DNA from: Ascarosepion bandense
Taxonomy: Eukaryota > Mollusca > Cephalopoda > Sepiida > Sepiidae
Direction of reading: 5' to 3'
Assembly (NCBI GenBank): GCA_037127315.1
Contig: JBBBDQ010001279.1
Coordinates: forward strand, 1,467,501-1,531,500
DNA length: 64,000 bases
Shown: piece after piece, positions 42,155-51,744 of the stretch
How positions within the stretch are numbered: the first letter of the stretch is position 1
Layout: each line of letters starts with the position of its first letter
Position numbers and translations under genes: made by a program
Notes under the pieces: model-generated
The model's database searches: none
Told to the model about the DNA's origin: nothing
The model's input: the letters and a program-made list of their open reading frames with translations, nothing else

Positions 42155-42450
42155 GGACACGTAGCCCAGTTTATAAAAACGTTGGTGGGATCCAGTGATT
42201 TGACAGCAAAACTTGCAAGTTCAATAACTGGTAACGGCAACGGTGAACAAAAACTTAGAGAACTGAGTTAAGTAGATATAGATAAAACATCTTGATGTAG
42301 CCTGACTCATTAAACTAGAACAATCTATCCCAGTTGTCAAAATAAAGGGTTTGGTTCAAAATCCCAATCACCTGAAGAAGGTCAGAGCGTACAACGGCTG
42401 AAACGTCGTGAATATGACAATAAAAATGAGAACGACAATGTAAATAAAAG
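42155..42450 (+). mobile_element. SINE D
   Basis: Head ACACGTAGCCCAGTTTATAA..CGTTGGTGGGATCCAGTG, B-box-like GCAAGTTCAATAACTGG, body TTGGTTCAAAATCCCAATCA, CCTGAAGAAGGTCAGAGCGT, ACGGCTGAAACGTCGTGAAT. It points away from the inverted tail repeats on its left. Confidence 0.75.
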
Positions 42451-42732
42451 TATTTTTATTGAAAAATTTTAATACGATACAATGTCCCTACTAACTAGAT
42501 ATCAACTTGAAATAAAATTTAGTTAACTTAGAAGTGATTATTAACAATTTAACGTAGATAAAAAAAAAAGTGAGGTAAATATTGATAAAAAATGACTTTG
42601 GTCCTCGATGTAGAAGCATTCCCTACCCAGAGCTCACTCAACAGGTTTGGCCCTCACTAGTGTGGCGTTTTGGGGGTGAGTTAATGTCGGTGTTACCCCC
42701 GCAATATAGACAAGTTCTATGCTCAACCAAAG
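42451..42732. other. Unassigned; GC-richer upstream of the 5S-like sequence
   Basis: 42600-42732 (GGCCCTCACTAGTGTGGCGT, GGTGTTACCCCCGCAATATA) may be 5S spacer carried along with the pseudogene, but I cannot confirm it. Confidence 0.35.
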
Positions 42733-42860
42733 GCTTACGTCCATATCAGGTTGAAACACCGGTTCTCAGACGATCACCAAAGTTAAGTAACATCCAAGCT
42801 GGTCAGTACCTTCATGGGTGTCGGTTTAAGTATACCAGTATAAGTAAAGGTGCTGTAAAG
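42733..42860 (+). pseudogene. 5S rRNA-derived sequence
   Basis: Aligns along the 5S rRNA gene: GCTTACGTCCATATCAGG (5' end), CACCGGTTCTCAGACGATCA, CCAAAGTTAAGTAACATCCA (A-box region), AGCTGGTCAGTACCTTCATG (C-box region) and GGTGCTGTAAAG at the 3' end. It is about 128 nt against about 120 for 5S. The region corresponding to CCGCCTGGGAATACC is mutated and carries about 10 extra bases, so the helix is broken. It is either a retropseudogene or the head of a 5S-derived SINE, because SINE-like sequence follows at once. Confidence 0.8.
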
Positions 42861-42884
42861 TTGGATGTGCAAGTATTGTAAGGG

Positions 42885-43015
42885 ATAAGGGCTCGGAATT
42901 TGTAAATCGGCGAGCCGTGTTTGAATTCCGGTTGAGTTCGTTAAATTCGCTCACGTGTTTTTACGTATGAATCCACTTCTTCTTTCCCTTATGGGTTAAA
43001 TAGTAGAACTTGTAT
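42885..43015 (+). mobile_element. SINE A-like fragment behind the 5S sequence
   Basis: GGGCTCGGAATTTGTAAATC, GAGCCGTGTTTGAATTCCGG (B box), GAATCCACTTCTTCTTTCCC, TTATGGGTTAAATAGTAGAA. Ends before the conserved block. Confidence 0.65.
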
Positions 43016-43445
43016 CAGTAATGATTATTATCACGAATCAATTCTTACAATCTAAAAATATTTTTTAGGTTTTAAATAACCTGGAAAAGATTGATAAGCT
43101 GTAAAAAAACAAATTAACCATATTTAAATAAAAAAATTTAAAAAATAACAGCAATAAAAAACCTTATAGTAAATAGGAATTGTTTCTGGTTAAACGACAT
43201 TTTTCTTCTCTTTTTCTTTGTGGAAAGCGTGAACAGACTTTTTGTCGTGACGGATGTGTACACTAGTGTGCAGCATGACTCCATCACTGCAAACATTAAA
43301 AACTGAAACCTTTTGCATCAAAATACTAAGTAGGTTGGAAATTTCATAGACTGACCAAAATATTAATATAAGTAGACACACCAGTTGGTAAGCTAAGATA
43401 TCTGGCAGAATGCAACAGCTAACCAAACACACATATTAGCTAAGC
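43016..43445. other. Unassigned stretch
   Basis: An 80-codon minus-strand frame (43190-43432) has hydrophobic N-terminal residues but no recognisable domain. Confidence 0.35.
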
Positions 43446-43585
43446 TTTTAAAATCACCATTGTATAATGGTTAGCAAGATTGTCTCACTAGAACAATTAC
43501 AACAAGTTGTTTTGAACCTCACTGAATGCCCATACTATCGGACTTTTGTCATATCTAAGCTACGCTTAGAAAATCCCTCCTGGGC
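43446..43585 (+). mobile_element. SINE B, diverged
   Basis: CACCATTGTATAATGGTTAG (A box), GAACCTCACTGAATGCCCAT, ATCTAAGCTACGCTTAGAAA. Confidence 0.8.
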
Positions 43586-43755
43586 ACCTCGACGTTGTTA
43601 TAGCGTAATTTTGAATGAATAGTGAATTCGACCCTGACTAGGTGCCTCATAGATTTTGCCTACTGTGACACCTCAGCTACGCTTATAAAATCATTATTGT
43701 GCACTTCGAGGTTTTGTAATGGTTAGCAAGATTGTCTCGCTAGATCAATTATGAC
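43586..43755 (+). mobile_element. SINE B, tandem with the previous copy
   Basis: GACGTTGTTATAGCGTAAT, GAATTCGACCCTGACTAGGT, CCTCAGCTACGCTTATAAAA, and then a third head (TTGTAATGGTTAGCAAGATT at about 43715) cut off by SINE A. Confidence 0.75.
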
Positions 43756-43761
43756 TGAATA

Positions 43762-44032
43762 ATATGTGCGTTGTGGTGCAGTGGATATCGGCTCGGAACG
43801 AGAAATTGGGAATGCGAGTTCAATTTCCAGTTGAATTCTTTGCATCCACATACCCTTGGGAAAGGTGTTAATCCATCTCTTCTCTCTGCAGCTATGGGTT
43901 GAATAGCAGGACAGATTGGGTTTTATAGTCTTGATTGACTTCTGCGTGAAAATCTCTTGCGGAAAAATCATGAATCCAAAAAGACATGATCGTCTAAGTG
44001 CGTATCATGCATGGTACTTAACTGACTAGATT
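43762..44032 (+). mobile_element. SINE A
   Basis: GTGCGTTGTGGTGCAGTGGA head with TATCGGCTCGGAACGAGAAA, degenerate B box GAGTTCAATTTCC, AGCTATGGGTTGAATAGCAG, ATCATGCATGGTACTTAACT end. The conserved central block is eroded. Confidence 0.8.
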
Positions 44033-44034
44033 AT

Positions 44035-44340
44035 CGGCACGGTCTCATCATTTTACAGTTGAAATGAATATATGTAACCGTAAGTTCTATGCTAACAGCT
44101 CCATCTATCGTATTTCTCACTTGTGGAACTCTCTTCTGGCTCATTGCTTCCCAATCAAATTCGATCTTAAAGAATTTAAATGCAATGTCAATTGTTATCT
44201 TCTGTCTTCTTAATTCTTGTTCTTTTATTGTCCTCTCCCCTTAATAGCAGTTTTTCTTATATTCCCTCGCACTCAGTAACAGCTCGAGTTCGTATGGCTT
44301 GACTTTATTACCTTGGGGTGAAATAAAAAAGGTCAAAATA
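44035..44340 (+). mobile_element. LINE A 3' end
   Basis: TVEMNICNRKFYANSS-like, LWNSLLAHCFPIKFDLKEF then KCNVNCYLLSS stop at about 44210. The short 3' UTR ends TTACCTTGGGGTGAAATAAA. Confidence 0.8.
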
Positions 44341-44344
44341 CAAA

Positions 44345-44767
44345 AAAAATCATTAAACCCCACCTATCTCCCAAAATTCAATCCAGGTTCTTGAATCTCA
44401 CCCATTTCTATAAAATCCATCTCGCTGAATCTAATCCATCTGTCTAAATCCTATCCATCGCCCTGAATCACAACGATTTTTCTAAATCCATTCCATCTTG
44501 CAAAATCCCATTCATCTCCATGAATTTCATCCATCTACCCTGAATCCTCTCCCTCTCTCTCTTAATTCCATCTCTCTCCCTAAATCCAATCCATCTTCCT
44601 GAATCCTGCCTATCTTTCTAAATCCCATCCATCTTCAAAAATCCCATCCATCTCCATGAATACTATTCCTCTCCCTTAATTTTATCCACCTCCCTAAATC
44701 CAATCCAACACCCCGAATCCTGTCCATTTTTTAAATCCTATCCATCTCCCTAAACCCGATTCATCTA
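44345..44767. repeat. 19-20-bp CTAAATCCCATCCATCTCC array, left part
   Basis: About 20 degenerate units. The same motif occurs once or twice just after the LINE A stop codon at 15660-15700 and 24170-24230, so the array appears to be an expanded piece of LINE A 3' UTR. Confidence 0.9.
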
Positions 44768-45290
44768 AGGTACAGCGGAGGGTCTGCAATGTGATCGATA
44801 CCGACTTAGCAGACTGCCTACAGTCTCTCTCTCACCGGCGCGACGTGGCTTCTCTGTGTCTCTTCTATAAATACTTTCACGGCTTCTGCTCCGATGAACT
44901 TAAATCACTGGTGCCCCCTAGGTTCGAATTTGCACGATATACTAGATTAGCAACTGGATCCCATCATTTTACAGTGAAACCGATAAAATGCAACCGCAAC
45001 TTCTACTCCAACAGTTTCTTTTCTCGCACTTCTCGACTGTGGAATTCCCTTCCACATAACTGCTTCCCCGACGGCTACAATCTCCAGAAGTTTAAATGTA
45101 AGGTCAATAGACACCTTCTAACAAACTAACTTGCTTCCATTCTTTCAAACACTTTTCCCACCCACCCAACTATCTATCACCCCCTTCTGACATTTCCTAT
45201 ATCTAACCACTCTTTCTATTTACCTTCCTCGATGTAGCCCCAAGCGCAATAGTGGCAGTGGAATGCTTTGCTTGGGGTGAAATGATTTTT
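44768..45290 (+). mobile_element. LINE A copy inserted in the CCATCC array
   Basis: Open from 44791: IDTDLADCLQSLSHRRDVAS, LCLFYKYFHGFCSDELKSLV, FTVKPIKCNRNFYSNSFFSR, TSRLWNSLPHNCFPDGYNLQ, KFKCKVNRHLLTN then stop at 45129. The 3' UTR ends AGTGGCAGTGGAATGCTTTG and GAAATGATTTTTAAAAAA. This C-terminal fragment has no internal stop. It begins abruptly after GATTCATCT of the array, as expected for a 5'-truncated insertion. Closest relative in the window is 36479-37300. Confidence 0.9.
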
Positions 45291-46335
45291 AAAAAATCTC
45301 CTCGAATCTAATCCATCTCCTTTAATCCAATACATCTCCCTAAATAGAACCCATCTCCCTAAATCCCATCCACATCCCTAAATCTCATTCACAACCCTAA
45401 ATCCCATTCATTTTCTTAAATCCCATCCATCTATCTGAAACCCATCCATCTCCTTAAATCCAAACAAATCTACCTGAATCTAATCTATCTGTCTAAATCC
45501 CATCAATTTTTCTTAATCCCATCCATTTCCGGAAATTCAATTTATTTCCCTAAGTTCCATCCATTTCACTAAATCCTATCATTCTCCCCGAAGTCTATAC
45601 CTCTTCCTTAATTCCATCTACCTGCTAAAATCCAATCCCTCTCCTTGAATCTTGTCCATCTTCCTAAATCCTATCAATTTCCCTAAATCCAATCTATTTT
45701 CCCAAATTCTACCCCTCTCTCAAAATCATCCATCTTGAATCTCTCTAAATCTAATTTATTTCTCTGAATCCAATTCACTTTTCTAAATCCCATTCATTTT
45801 CCTAAATCCCATCCATCTCCTAAATTCAAACCATCTCTCTAGATCCCTCCCATCTCCTTATATTCTATCCTTCTGTCTAAATCCCATCCATCTCCCTAAT
45901 TTCGTTCCATATTCCTAAATCTTTCCCTCTCCCTGAATAAATCCTTCTCTTTTAATCTCATCCAGCTCCCTAAATCCTATTCATTTTTCTGAATCCCATC
46001 CATCTCTTTAGATCCCATCCATCTTCCTAAATTCGATCCATCTCCTTGAATCTTATCTCTCCCCTTAATTCCATCTACTTCCCTAAATCCCATCCATCTC
46101 CATAAATCCAGTCTACTTTCTTAATCCGATTCATCTCCCTTAATTGCATCCACCTCTCAATCCAATCCATCTCTCTAAATCCCATCCACCTCCCTAAATC
46201 CCATTTTTCTGAATCCTATATCTCTCCCTCAATCTCCTCCACCTCCCTAAATCCCATCCATCTTCTTGAATCCCACCCATCTTCCTAAATCTGATCCATC
46301 TTCCTAAATCTGATCCATCTTCCTGATTTCTATCC
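45291..46335. repeat. 19-20-bp CTAAATCCCATCCATCTCC array, right part
   Basis: About 50 units, more degenerate in the middle, ending near CTTCCTGATTTCTATCCA. Confidence 0.9.
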
Positions 46336-46460
46336 ACTACTTATCCTTTCTTCGGCATCCTCTATACCTTGTTTTTTTTTTTTTGTTTTTGTTTTTTTAA
46401 ACCACCTGTGTACTAGTGGCAGCCCTGCCTTGCTTGGGGGTGAAATGATTAGAAAAAACA
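46336..46460 (+). mobile_element. LINE A 3' terminus following the array
   Basis: CTTCTTCGGCATCCTC-type sequence, T-rich run, then GTACTAGTGGCAGCCCTGCC and GCTTGGGGGTGAAATGATTA. This is the normal LINE A 3' end, so the array sits inside a LINE 3' UTR. Confidence 0.8.
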
Positions 46461-46619
46461 TCTTGTGAGGGAAATCAAGTTTCATGCAAATTTTCTCAAA
46501 AATATATTCTATTTTGAAAATGGTGACCTATTTGAGAGAGGTAGCCAAGAATGATTTTTTTACGGCTTGTATAGGTTATTTAAAGCAGAAACATATTTGT
46601 GACTGGAGTCGAGCTGCCA

Positions 46620-47830
46620 GGTTGGAATTAATTACATTGCAGATTCTCCTTTGGATTTAATCGCGAACTCCGAGATGAATAGCAGGGGCGCCTGACCAGA
46701 TATGACAGCAGTATTCAATGGACAGGTGCATGGGTGATTTATATATGCGTAAGATGGATTCCGGCGAGAAAAACTTATTCGCCCGATACAGTGACTCAAT
46801 CTTCTTAGCAGTAGATTTTTTGAGGTCGGCTGTGAGAGTGTGGCCAAGGAGGCGCAGTGTATTTTTTTCCGGGAGGTCAGTTTGATCCATGCTGATGTGT
46901 GTGGTGTGGAGAGGTGTAGCAGAAATTGTCTATGGTGGTTGAAGGATAGCAGCTTCGTTTTGGAAGCATTAAAATTTACGAACCATTTCTTACCCCAGTC
47001 CACTACAGATTGAAGGTCCGCTTCAAGATCAGCACCGAGGTTAGCTTTGTCAGCTTTGGCAGATTTCTTATTGAGGCAGGAGTAAATGGTGGTGTCATTA
47101 GCATAAATGACTACTTGGGATCTGATCACATCAGGAAGATCATGGTTGAAAATCAGAAAAGCCTCGGACCTAGGATAGGGTCCTGGGGTACACCCGAGTT
47201 CGTATGATAGGATTTGGTGGCCTGCTCATTCTACACGATATTCATTATGCGGTTTGATAGGAAAGATTAGATCAAATCAAACAAGCGTCCAGTTATACTA
47301 TAGCCCTGTAGTTTTCTCAAAAGATCAGAGTGCCAAACTCAAACGCTTTGAAGATATCCAGGGCAACAGCTCTAGATTCACTGTTCATATCGAGAGCCTG
47401 GTATTCGGTTCGGTAATGGTTGTTAGCATATCAGCGGTTGACCTGACGAAGGGGAAGCCGCGCTGTCTGTCAGAGAATAGGTTATGGGCTATGAGATGTT
47501 GAACTAATTCAGCATTGATGATGACCTCGAACACCTTGCCGAAAATTGGATGGAGGCTGATAGGGCAATAATTAGAGGAGTCCGAGAGTTCTTAAATACA
47601 GAAACCACCGAGGAGGACTTCCAGCAGGCAGGAAAGCAAGAAGAAGAGAGGCAGTAATTATAGAGTTTTGAGGGGACAGAAGAGAGTTCAGGGGCACATT
47701 TCTTCATGACGATGACTGGGATTTCGCCACCTCCGCACGCCTTATGGGAGTCAAGTTTGGAAATTATGTTGGAGACCAGAAATGGGGTTATGTATACACC
47801 TTTCAGTTGAGACTCAGTTCTATGACAGTG
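46620..47830 (-). mobile_element. LINE A, RT domain copy
   Basis: From 47830 downwards: NIISKLDSH, EIPVIVMKKCAPELSSVPSK, LYNYCLSSSCFPACWKSSSV, VSVFKNS, then SLHPIFGKVFEVIINAELVQ, STADMLTTITE, DISKAF-like region (frameshifted near 47300-47400), IRSQVVIYANDTTIYSCLN (motif C as YAND), DLQSVVDWGKKWFVNFNASK, MDQTDLPEKNTLRLLGHTL, YRANKFFSPESILRIY, HLSIEYCCHIWSGAPAIHLG. The second catalytic Asp is lost and there are several frameshifts. The C-terminal tail and 3' end are absent at 46620. Confidence 0.85.
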
Positions 47831-47879
47831 AATATAAATAAATTGTCATTCAGATATGTGCTACATGGTATAAATCCCA

Positions 47880-48545
47880 TTTTCGAAAGTGAATGTAATA
47901 AACTTGACAGGAATTCGAACACGGTGCCTCATAATTAAATATAAATTTGTATTCTACTACTGATCTAGAGCTAAGGGGAAAGAGATGGATTCATACCTTT
48001 CCCAAGATTGTTACAGGTAAATGAATGTAATGCTCGACTGGAATTCGAACTCGGCTCTCCAATTTTTTAATCTGAGCCGCTACGTAACCTTTTGACAATC
48101 GGTTATAATAATAAGAAAGATAACAGAGATTGATTCATAACCTTTTCAAGGTTATTAGTACGTAAGTGAATATATTGAAGTCAACTGGAATTCGAACTCG
48201 GCTCTCCAATTCCTCCATCTGAGCCATTATTCTACAGTGTCTCTTAATAAGCCCACATAATAATAAGAAAGAAAGAAGAGATGGATTCATAATTTACCAA
48301 GGGTATTAGCACGTAAGTGAATGTAATGAACTCAACTGGAATTCAAACTCAGCTCTCTGATTCCTCAATCCAAGCTGCTATCCATTACTCCACCATGCCT
48401 CCTAATAAGCACACATAATAATAAGAAAGAAAGAAGAGATGGATTCATACCTTTACCAAGGGTATTAGTATGTAAGTGAATGTAATGATCTTAACTGGAA
48501 TTCGAACTTAGGTCTCTAATTCCTCAATCCGAGCCGTTATATTCA
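47880..48545 (-). repeat. SINE-head satellite, second array, about 4-5 units
   Basis: Same unit as at 21601-22744: GAGATGGATTCATACC landmarks near 47985, 48130, 48282 and 48440, AAGTGAATGTAATGAACTCA, CTCAATCCAAGCTGCTATCC, and the AATAATAAGAAAGAAAGAAG spacer. Confidence 0.85.
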
Positions 48546-48914
48546 CATCATGGTAAAATATGAGTTTGTGTGAAGTATTTTTAAAATATTTATTTATTTT
48601 TACAATTGTATAAGGTGAATAATTGAATTTCTACTAGAGTCATTTTTCTCATCAACTCCTTGCTTGTTAACTTTGAAAAATTCTCTTTAGTAATATTATT
48701 TACCGTAACACAGACACATGGGAAATACTGCCTGTTTTCTTTTTCCATTGCACAAATCTATTTGCATTTTAAATCAGGTTTGAAAACACAAAATCTTTTG
48801 ATCATGCTATTTTAACAATTATTGCCTTGGAATGTTTCAACTCAATAATTTTTTCCAATAGGCGGTTTTTGAACATGATTTTGATTTATACATGACTGAA
48901 AATTCTTTCAAGGA
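48546..48914. other. Unassigned AT-rich stretch
   Basis: Nothing recognised. Confidence 0.4.
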
Positions 48915-49610
48915 GTCTATCTATAACTTGGCATCTCGACTTCAATCACTTTCTCACCGATGTGACGTGGCTTCCCTCTGTCTTTTCAACAAACATTTTC
49001 ATGGCAACTGCTCTGGTGCCCCGTTCACGTGAATACTAGTATGACATCCAGGTTCCACTGTTGTAACACTGAAATAGTTAAATGCAGCCTCCACTTCTAT
49101 TTGAATAGTTTCTTTTTTCGCACTTCCCACTTGAAGAACTCCCTTCCGTTTACATGCTTCCCCGACAAGTGCAACCTTTAAAAATGTAAATGCAATGTAA
49201 ACTGTCATTTTTTTGTCTTCTTAGATATAATTAATCTTTTATCCTTTCTTCAATACAACCTGTACTCAGTCTTTTCTTTCACTGTATTTACTAGCCTTCC
49301 CACGCAAGGCCGGATGTGACACATGGTCATTTTAAAGTGGGTATTCCCGGCCATATAGCCGGACCCAAAAAATGTCTGTCTATTTTTACCGAGTCGTGGC
49401 TCTACCCTTCGGCGGAACCACGACTGGGTTTGTGCTCTCTGCTCGGAAGCAGAGAGCGCCCTCTGCCCGAAGGCAGAGAGCTGACAGTGAGAAATGCTGT
49501 CGCAGCGAGTAAATACCCACTCTGACAATCAGTCTTTTCTTTCACTGTAACCCTCTGGGCACCAATGACAGTCACGCCTTGCTTCGGGGAAAAAGATAAA
49601 AGAAAATAAA
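48915..49610 (+). mobile_element. LINE A 3' end, interrupted by element H
   Basis: LASRLQSLSHRCDVASLCLF, TSRLWNSLP-like (FRTSHLKNSLPFTCFPDKCN), CNVNCHFFVFLDI; 3' end GGGCACCAATGACAGTCACG, CTTGCTTCGGGGAAAAAGAT. Split at 49286/49529 by element H. Confidence 0.8.
49287..49528 (+). mobile_element. Element H, complete, with 21-bp target duplication
   Basis: A 242-bp GC-rich insertion flanked by a perfect 21-bp direct repeat (49266-49286 and 49529-49549, containing CAGTCTTTTCTTTCACTG). This length is typical of target-primed reverse transcription. It has several hairpins: GGCCATATAGCC; CTCTCTGCTCGGAAGCAGAG; CTCTGCCCGAAGGCAGAG; and GAGTCGTGG...CCACGACT with a loop of about 20 nt. No reading frame, no tRNA boxes recognised. 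Relatives at 26378 and 54545-54975. Confidence 0.8.
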
Positions 49611-49909
49611 GAAAATAGTTTCGTGTGTGTTCTGCGAATTTAAATGCGTTTGACTTAAAATTGAAAATAGAGGAAAGTGAGATGCGTTTTCATCATTTGA
49701 TGGTCTTCTATTTCCTAAATAAAAAAAAAGATGTCATTCTATAAACAGCAAAACGTATATGTGCCGTTTATTGAGATGATGCCATAGCTTAAAAATGATT
49801 TACAATAACCCGGGTCACACGAAACAGATATCTGTAGCTTCAAAGATTGCAATATGAGTTCTGGTAAAAAAATGTTTACTGAGACATTAGGTTTATAAGT
49901 CGAAGAAAT
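49611..49909. other. Unassigned stretch
   Basis: Nothing recognised. Confidence 0.4.
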
Positions 49910-49990
49910 TCATACACTGATGTTCCTAAGGACAAATGGCCTAGTCGATATAGGCGCTGGTTAGTGACCCAAAGAGTTTTGAGTTTGGAT
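49910..49990 (+). mobile_element. SINE D head fragment
   Basis: AAATGGCCTAGTCGATATAG, GCGCTGGTTAGTGACCCAAA, GAGTTTTGAGTTTGG. It leads into the palindrome. Confidence 0.6.
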
Positions 49991-49998
49991 GTATCAAG

Positions 49999-50098
49999 CC
50001 ACACTGATGAGCTGTGATACAGCGAAACAGGTTTGTATGTGGTTGACTAGTCAACCACATACAAGCCTGTTTCGCTGTATCACAGCTCATCAGTGTGG
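49999..50098. repeat. Palindrome of two SINE E tails, 50-bp arms, no spacer
   Basis: 49999-50048 and 50049-50098 are reverse complements with one mismatch. Both are the SINE E tail (GCTGTGATACAGCGAAACAG). Weaker symmetry continues to about 49973-50125 (GTTTGGATGT against ACATCCAAAT). Confidence 0.95.
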
Positions 50099-50115
50099 AT
50101 AGACACATCCAAATT

Positions 50116-50118
<3 letters not shown>

Positions 50119-50163
<45 letters not shown>
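50119..50163. repeat. (TA)n microsatellite
   Basis: Pure TA run between the palindrome and SINE D. Confidence 0.95.
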
Positions 50164-50166
<3 letters not shown>

Positions 50167-50430
50167 AGGACTATTGTCCTCATCTTTATTGCCATGTTTC
50201 GGCCGTTGTATGCTCCGGCCTTCTTCAGGTGCTAGAAATTTCGAACCGAACCCTTTATTTCGATCACTGGGGTATATAATTCTCATTCCATGTGCGATGA
50301 TACTTCCGGTAGTTATCTCCCTTTAACTTAACTCTCTAAGTTTTTTCATCACTGCTGTAGGCCGGTATTGAACTCACAACTCTTTGGGTCAATTTACTGG
50401 ACTAACCAACGACTATATCCATGTGTCCTT
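50164..50430 (-). mobile_element. SINE D
   Basis: On plus: GACTATTGTCCTCATCTTTA (tail), TTCGGCCGTTGTATGCTCCG, GGTGCTAGAAATTTCGAACC, GGTATTGAACTCACAACTCT (B box, reversed), GACTAACCAACGACTATATC (head). Confidence 0.85.
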
Positions 50431-50689
50431 GAGGACATCAGTGTATGAATTTCTGGGATATATAAACCCCATAACTGCAATCTTTAACGCTAATGATCTT
50501 CTCTAGCACTCCGTATTACTAGTTCCCATATTGTATTCATTTCTATGCTTGGCCGGCTAAGGAGATTTTTGTGGCTTAGCATATGCGATGATTCCTTTAG
50601 TTTATGGAGTTCTCTATCATTTCTTTCAACTTCTTCGCATAGGGCGGGGGAGGATGAATAACGGACTACACCAGTGGTGAACAAATAAC
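50431..50689. other. Unassigned stretch
   Basis: No recognised feature. Confidence 0.4.
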
Positions 50690-50914
50690 TTTGAGAGTTG
50701 AGTTTAAGGGAGTTAACTACATGGTTACCAAAAGTGGCATCGCACGTGGAATAAGAATGATATACCTCAGTGATAGAAATAAAAGCTTTGGTTCGAATTT
50801 CCTAGCACTTGAAGAAGACAGGAGCGTGCAACGGCCCAAACTTCACAAACATGTCAATAAAGATGAGGACAACAGTCCGAACTATATGAATAATTTTAAT
50901 ACTACCTAATCTCA

Positions 50915-50920
<6 letters not shown>
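50690..50920 (+). mobile_element. SINE D, 5'-truncated
   Basis: GGTTCGAATTTCCTAGCACT, TGAAGAAGACAGGAGCGTGC, AACGGCCCAAACTTCACAAA, AAAGATGAGGACAACAGTCC; ends in a TA-rich tail. Confidence 0.8.

Positions 50921-50960
<40 letters not shown>
50921..50960. repeat. (TA)n microsatellite
   Basis: Lies between oppositely oriented SINE D tails. Confidence 0.9.
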
Positions 50961-50961
50961 T

Positions 50962-51035
50962 TGAGATAAGGTGGTGTAATTATTTACACTATTTACATTG
51001 TTCGGACTGTTGTCCTCATCTCGGTTGCCATATTA
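50962..51035 (-). mobile_element. SINE D tail fragment
   Basis: TTTACACTATTTACATTGTT, CGGACTGTTGTCCTCATCTC. Confidence 0.75.
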
Positions 51036-51054
51036 AATTATTAAATGGAGACCT

Positions 51055-51368
51055 AACCATATTCAAGAACACATGGCCTAGTGGATAAAAGCGTTGGTTA
51101 AATCCAGTGTCTTGACTCAAAGAGTTGTGAGTTCAATTCCTGGCTACGGCAGAGGTAAACAAAAACGTTGCGAGTTGAGTTAAATGGAGATAACTAAGAC
51201 ATCCAAAAGGGGTATGACTCACGGAACGAGGAACTAGAGCAATCTACTCCGGTGTACGAAATAAAAGATTCAGGTCGAAATTCCTTTCACCTGAAGAAGG
51301 CCAGAGCGTACAGTTGCTGAAACATCATGAATATAGCAACGAAGGTGAGGACAACAGCCCGAACAATA
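51055..51368 (+). mobile_element. SINE D, full length
   Basis: Head TGGCCTAGTGGATAAAAGCG (A box), AGAGTTGTGAGTTCAATTCC (B box), body AGATTCAGGTCGAAATTCCT, TTCACCTGAAGAAGGCCAGA, tail GAAACATCATGAATATAGCA, GGTGAGGACAACAGCCCGAA. This is the best head-to-tail copy of the family here; ends in (TA)n at 51366-51386. Confidence 0.85.
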
Positions 51369-51387
51369 TATATATATATATATATAT

Positions 51388-51460
51388 TACGAAATCCCAT
51401 GGAAAGTTACGAAATGTTATTAACTGACATATTTTTTAAATTTATTTGTTTAAACATTAT
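51388..51460 (-). mobile_element. SINE C tail fragment
   Basis: GAAATCCCATGGAAAGTTAC, AACTGACATATTTTTTAAAT, TTATTTGTTTAAACATTATT. Confidence 0.6.
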
Positions 51461-51744
51461 TATTATTATTTTTTTTTTTTGCGATAAATACTTTCTTGGT
51501 AAATGTTCGAACGAGCTCTTCGCTATAGTCGCTAGACTTTTGTTAATTTGGGGTGCACCGGTTAAAAAATTCTTGTCTAATGGATTAAAAAGTTGGTATA
51601 TCTAGTGTCATAGTAATTGTGAGTTCCAACCCTGGATCGAGCAACGCATACTCAGACTATGCAGAAACAGCACGAGCAAGAACTGAATAGGATTTAAAAA
51701 ACCGAAAAAAAGGGACAATACGAAATAATCTTAGACAGTGAAAT
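51461..51744. other. Unassigned; possible SINE head
   Basis: CTTGTCTAATGGATTAAAAA and GTGAGTTCCAACCCTGG (51570-51640) look like a tRNA-like head related to SINE D. CGAACGAGCTCTTCGCTATA (51512) also resembles 56015. Confidence 0.4.

Noticed and set aside
49416..49490. Strong stem-loops considered as a transcription terminator or riboswitch
   Set aside because: This is a transposed element H in eukaryotic DNA. The stems belong to the element and bacterial regulatory readings do not apply.
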